From contig CP091278.1 of assembly GCA_021650895.1 (NCBI GenBank), positions 1,393,659 through 1,457,658 of the forward strand: 64,000 nt of DNA, in the 5' to 3' direction. The DNA is from Candidatus Jettenia sp. (GTDB taxonomy: Bacteria; Planctomycetota; Brocadiia; Brocadiales; Brocadiaceae). The number at the start of each line of letters is the position of its first letter. Position 1 is the stretch's first letter. Below the pieces are notes generated by a model. It was not told where the DNA came from, ran no database searches, and saw nothing but the letters and a program-made list of their open reading frames with translations. Position numbers and translations under genes: made by a program. Shown here in pieces: positions 60,525 to 64,000 of this stretch.

Positions 60525-63172
60525 ATGCTTGTTACAGACAGCCGTAAAAATCTCTTCACCTATTCAATGATCCTTGCCGGGTTTATTACCTTTTTATCAT
60601 GCATAAAAAGTCCAGCTATCCTGGCGCAAAATAACGCTGTTTATATTGGGCAAGCCAGAACCATCGAGACTCGTTATCTTGGTATCTTAGACCCTGCTGG
60701 TCTGTCTTTCTCCTCAAAGGCAGGGATTTTTCTTATCGTGGACTATTCCAAACTTGCTCGATCTTCTTCTGATCTCTCTTCCGATATCACGATAATTACC
60801 CCTACTGAAGATCTGGTCGGCTCTGTACGCATAGCAGATTATATTCATGATCCTATAAATATGACCTTTGATAAAAAGGCTAGCCGCCTGCTCATCTTTC
60901 AGTCAGACACCAATACATTGGTTGAAATAAAGGCGGGGGCTGATGGCTATTTGAATCCTGATACCATTACCAAATTTGATGCTCAGAAATTTGGTCTTCA
61001 AAATCCACAGGGAATGACTGTTGATCCGGCAAATGGACATCTCTTTATCTTTGATAGCGCTGTGCCAGAGATTGTTCATATCAAGCCGCATCCCCGCCGG
61101 GATTTTCATAGTGCAAAGATTTCCCGCATACACCTGGAGCAGGTTAAAAAGTCAGACCTTCGGGGCATTGCCCTCAATCCTGTGAATGGCCATCTCTATA
61201 TCCTGAATTTTTATGAGCGGATGTTATGCGAGTTTACCAGGAAAGGTAAATTTATTGCAAGGTGTGATGTATCGGAATTTGGGTTGCAGGACCCGCAAGG
61301 TATGGTCTTTGCCCCCAGTGGAGATCTGACGGATGACCCATCCAAAACAAGCCTGTATATTGCCAACTGCAGTTTACCGGTCAGGGTGTTCAAAAGACTC
61401 AGTCGTCCGATGATATACAAACGAATGCGGGGAAGCAAGAGGAGCAGGGGTACGGTAACATCATCGAGTTGTCCCTTACTCAACCACCTGTTGTGGCAGC
61501 CACGAGTAACGCTACTTTAGTTCGGACCATTGATACCTCCATATTTTCTCCACCCAGTCCTGATCCATCGGGTATTACCTATCTTCCTTCTTCTAACAGC
61601 CTTCTCATGTGTGATGGCGAGGTCGACGAAATGTCTATCTTTGCCGGCGCTAATCTCTTTGAAGCGAGTCTGACTGGTAACCTGCTTGATACCCTGAGCA
61701 CCATGTCCTTTTCAGATGAGCCAGTCGGGATAACGATAAACCCTGCTAATAGACATCTCTTTATTTCTGATGATGTTGTGCGCAAGGTATTTGAATTGGA
61801 CCCTGGGCCAGATGGAAAGTACGATACCTCAGATGACATACTTACTTCTTTCAATACCAGGCCTTTCGGTAGTACTGATCCGGAAGGGATTGCCTACGAT
61901 ACCTCGCAGGGAGTGCTTTTTATAGCAGACGGATTGAACCGTGAAGTGTACCGGGTTGCACCAGGAAATAACGGTATCTTTGATGGTGTATCTCCATCGG
62001 GTGATGATCAGGTGACGCATTTTGATACGTTAAGTATAGGGGTGGATGACCCGGAGGGAATCGAATGTAATCCGGATAATAATCGTCTGTATTTAGTTGG
62101 TAAACCCAGAACACAATTGGCTGAATTAACGAAGACAGGTGCCCTGACGCAGATGTTCGATATTTCTGCGGCAAACGCCAAAAAGCCTGCCGGACTTGCC
62201 TTTGGTCCTGGTAGCCTGAACCCGAATGTGAAGAACATCTATATCGCTGCACGGGGAATTGATAATGATAGTAACCCGAACGAGAACGATGGCAAGGTGT
62301 ATGAAATGTCCTTCACACAAACTCCGCCGGGCAATCAACGCCCCACGGTTAGTGCAGGCCAGGATCAGACAGTTACCCTGCCGGCGAATGCCTCTCTGAA
62401 TGGTACAGTATCCGATGACGGCTTGCCAAATCCACCTGGTGCCGTGACTACTATCTGGAGTAAGGTAAGTGGCCCAGGCACAGTGACATTTGGCAATGCC
62501 AATGCCGTTGATACAACGGCGAGCTTTTCGGTAGCAGGAACCTATGTGCTGCGCCTGACTGCCGACGATAGTGAATTAAACGCCAGCGATGATGTAACCA
62601 TTACTGTCCTGGATACTACGGGAGGAGGAACCATAGACGTCAGAGTTTCGGCGAGTTCAGATGATGCGGAAGAGACTGCTTTGGGTAATATGATACGGAG
62701 CAGCAGCGACCTTGATCTGGTCACTACCAGTAGTGGCAATCAGAAGGTGGGGATGCGTTTTACTGGAATCAATATCCCAAAAGATGCCGCCATTATGAAT
62801 GCCTATATTCAATTTAAGGCAGATGAGATACGCTCCGGAGCAATTTCCCTGATCATTCAGGGAGAAGCTGCCAATAATGCCGCTCCATTTACCTCTACCA
62901 ATGGGAACATATCGTCCCGGTCAAAAACAATAGCAGCCGTACCATGGTCCCCTGCAGCATGGACAACCATAGGAGCAACCGGTCCTGACCAGAGGACGCC
63001 TGACATATCCTCAGTCATTCAAGAGATCGTAAACCGTGCCGAATGGTCAAGCGGCAATTCGCTGGTAATTATCATTACAGGCACTGGCAGACGAGTAGCG
63101 AAGTCCTACAATGGTGACCAGGCCGGTGCGCCATTGCTCCACGTCGTATATAGTGTAGGGCAAACGAATTAA
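60525..63172 (+). pseudogene. Secreted beta-propeller/PKD protein with one frameshift
   Basis: Two frames make one protein of about 880 residues. The first (to about 61400) has a signal peptide and NHL-like propeller units (GLQNPQGMTVDPANGHLFIF, RGIALNPVNGHLYIL). The second continues after [16 protein letters not shown] with [39 protein letters not shown], then a PKD/cadherin-like domain ([36 protein letters not shown]) and a C-terminal carbohydrate-binding-like domain ([19 protein letters not shown]). One indel near 61400. Likely cell-surface. Confidence 0.8.
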
Positions 63173-63185
63173 CCTTTGTAGTTAT

Positions 63186-63440
63186 AGAGAATCATTTCCA
63201 TTTGCTTGTAGAATTCCTCTTACCATAATCTCAGTAAATTTATGAGATGGTTTAACATTACCTACGCATCGCACTACAATAAAAGACATAAAAGGAAGGA
63301 GATTGTATTGGGAAACTATCGATAATGATGTATCGACAGGTATTGACATAAAAGAGAAGATTATTGGAGGAAGTATACTAGAGAGTGATACGTTTGTTCA
63401 ATGGGTAAGAAGCACATATTTACCCGAGTTTATAATCCAA
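63186..63440 (+). pseudogene. Remnant of the 41-kb RAYT transposase
   Basis: Starts NHFHLLVE-like (gagaatcatttccatttgct), continues SEFMRWFNITYASHYNKRHK and then jumps to YWETIDNDVSTGIDI KEKIIGGS. Compared with 41666-42658, the deletion joins two places that share an aaaagga motif. Dead. Confidence 0.8.
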
Positions 63441-63494
63441 TTTAACGTAAACAGTAAAAAAATAATAACGAAGCATTTCTCCTTAAGTTATCTA

Positions 63495-63672
63495 TAGTGC
63501 ACTGTCAACTTAATTTATCATAATAGACTCTCTCGTATGTGTCATTGCGAGGGGTATTTTTCCGAAGCAATCTCTTTTAAAATATCCAGGGGATTGCTTC
63601 GGACAATACCCTCGCAATGACACAGCCCCATGCAGTTGAACCGTATTATCATGAATTGTAATAGTACGCTGC
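63495..63672. mobile_element. Palindromic MITE, copy 2
   Basis: Nearly identical to 56362-56553 through the central ~140 bases (TGTCAACTTAATTTATCATA ... CAGTTGAACC). The right end is shortened and altered. It inserts right after the RAYT remnant. Confidence 0.78.
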
Positions 63673-63710
63673 CAAAGTAATTTCTCATAGTATTTTTCCT
63701 GATTCCTTTC

Positions 63711-63742
63711 ATTCCTCTTGATCTCCCTTTAAAAAAGAGGAA
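63711..63742. repeat. Small inverted repeat
   Basis: ATTCCTCTT (63711-63719) and AAGAGGAAT (63734-63742) form a perfect 9-pair stem; tcaagggggatt follows, as in the hairpin at 3886-3929. Probably a dispersed repeat, possibly a terminator for the gene on the minus strand. Confidence 0.45.
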
Positions 63743-63801
63743 TCAAGGGGGATTCGGTAACGTTTATCGAATCAGTAAAGAGTAAATTCTGTTATTACGA
63801 A

Positions 63802-64000
63802 TCATCTTAACGATGTATTAGATAATTCGATAAGTAAAGGCTTTATTTCACTTTCGATTGCCGCTTTTTCATACTCCTGATTGTATACTACTTTTAATGC
63901 CGGGTCGACGATCAATAACTTACATTTGTTATCTTCACCTCCAAGCGCCTTTGTTACTCCACCATCCCAGTCCAAAAGAAAGGGAATTTCTTTTGAAGTT
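63802..64000 (-). CDS. C-terminus of a thioredoxin/redoxin-like protein (partial)
   Basis: The minus-strand frame is open to the window edge: KEIPFLLDWDGGVTKALGGE, then CKLLIVDPALKVVYNQEYEK and the stop TGA at 63802-63804. PF-LLDWDG followed by LLIVDPALKVV resembles the second half of TlpA/redoxin folds. The active-site half lies outside. Confidence 0.5.
   Translation of the reverse strand, partial: TSKEIPFLLDWDGGVTKALGGEDNKCKLLIVDPALKVVYNQEYEKAAIESEIKPLLIELSNTSLR

Overview
The window reads as a Gram-negative, AT-leaning bacterial chromosome. It shows lipoprotein and Sec signal peptides, TonB-dependent receptor remains and a PorABCD-type 2-oxoacid:ferredoxin oxidoreductase. My best guess is a Brocadiales (anammox) planctomycete. 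This rests on overall gene style and is an inference, because no rRNA or marker gene is present.

Layout. (1) 1-10.4 kb, accessory: a radical SAM gene tail, a group II intron RT scrap, secreted beta-helix, PQQ-sugar-dehydrogenase and seven-blade SBBP-propeller proteins, thiol peroxidase, two paralogous SRPBCC proteins, a DUF3309 peptide, then IS3 and IS1380 wrecks. (2) 10.4-22.4 kb: an apparently complete inovirus (filamentous phage) prophage of about 11.3 kb inserted in a tRNA-Gly(CCC) gene. It is bounded by a 60-bp direct repeat, with a regulatory arm on the minus strand (S24 repressor, zinc-motif protein, toxin-antitoxin) and a replication/coat/assembly arm on the plus strand (Rep, secretin, ssDNA-binding candidate, small coat proteins, pVIII, pIII-like, pVI-like, Zot/pI, integrase). 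(3) 22.4-39.5 kb, core: radical SAM YhcC type, xerC, pabB-pabC, an NtrC-type regulator, bioB/bioF/alr, an ECF sigma/anti-sigma pair, a cyclase and porCDAB. I saw no broken gene here. (4) 39.6-64 kb, accessory and decaying: HicB-like protein, REP-associated (RAYT) transposases and remnants, a foreign-looking DUF1254 gene, small zinc/amphi-Trp proteins, two toxin-antitoxin loci whose toxins each carry one amber codon, a second tRNA-end/TA/zinc-protein cluster related to the prophage left arm, an ASCH protein, a sensory cluster (GGDEF-EAL, response regulator, histidine kinase, ABC-type binding protein, TonB receptor) with several lesions, nested insertion sequences, palindromic MITE copies and a frameshifted secreted propeller/PKD protein.

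How it works together. The prophage has the logic of an Ff-like phage with its own outer-membrane secretin: Rep starts rolling-circle replication, a small protein probably coats the single strand, and Zot plus the secretin export particles built from the tiny coat proteins. A repressor probably acts on a promoter whose spacer contains an operator half-site. The most interesting pattern is that the zinc-motif gene of the prophage left arm occurs three times in the window, each time followed by a different two-gene module and, at two loci, close to a tRNA-derived attachment sequence. This looks like a cargo slot. One of the modules (10433-10845) is unrecognised and may be a new toxin-antitoxin-like pair.
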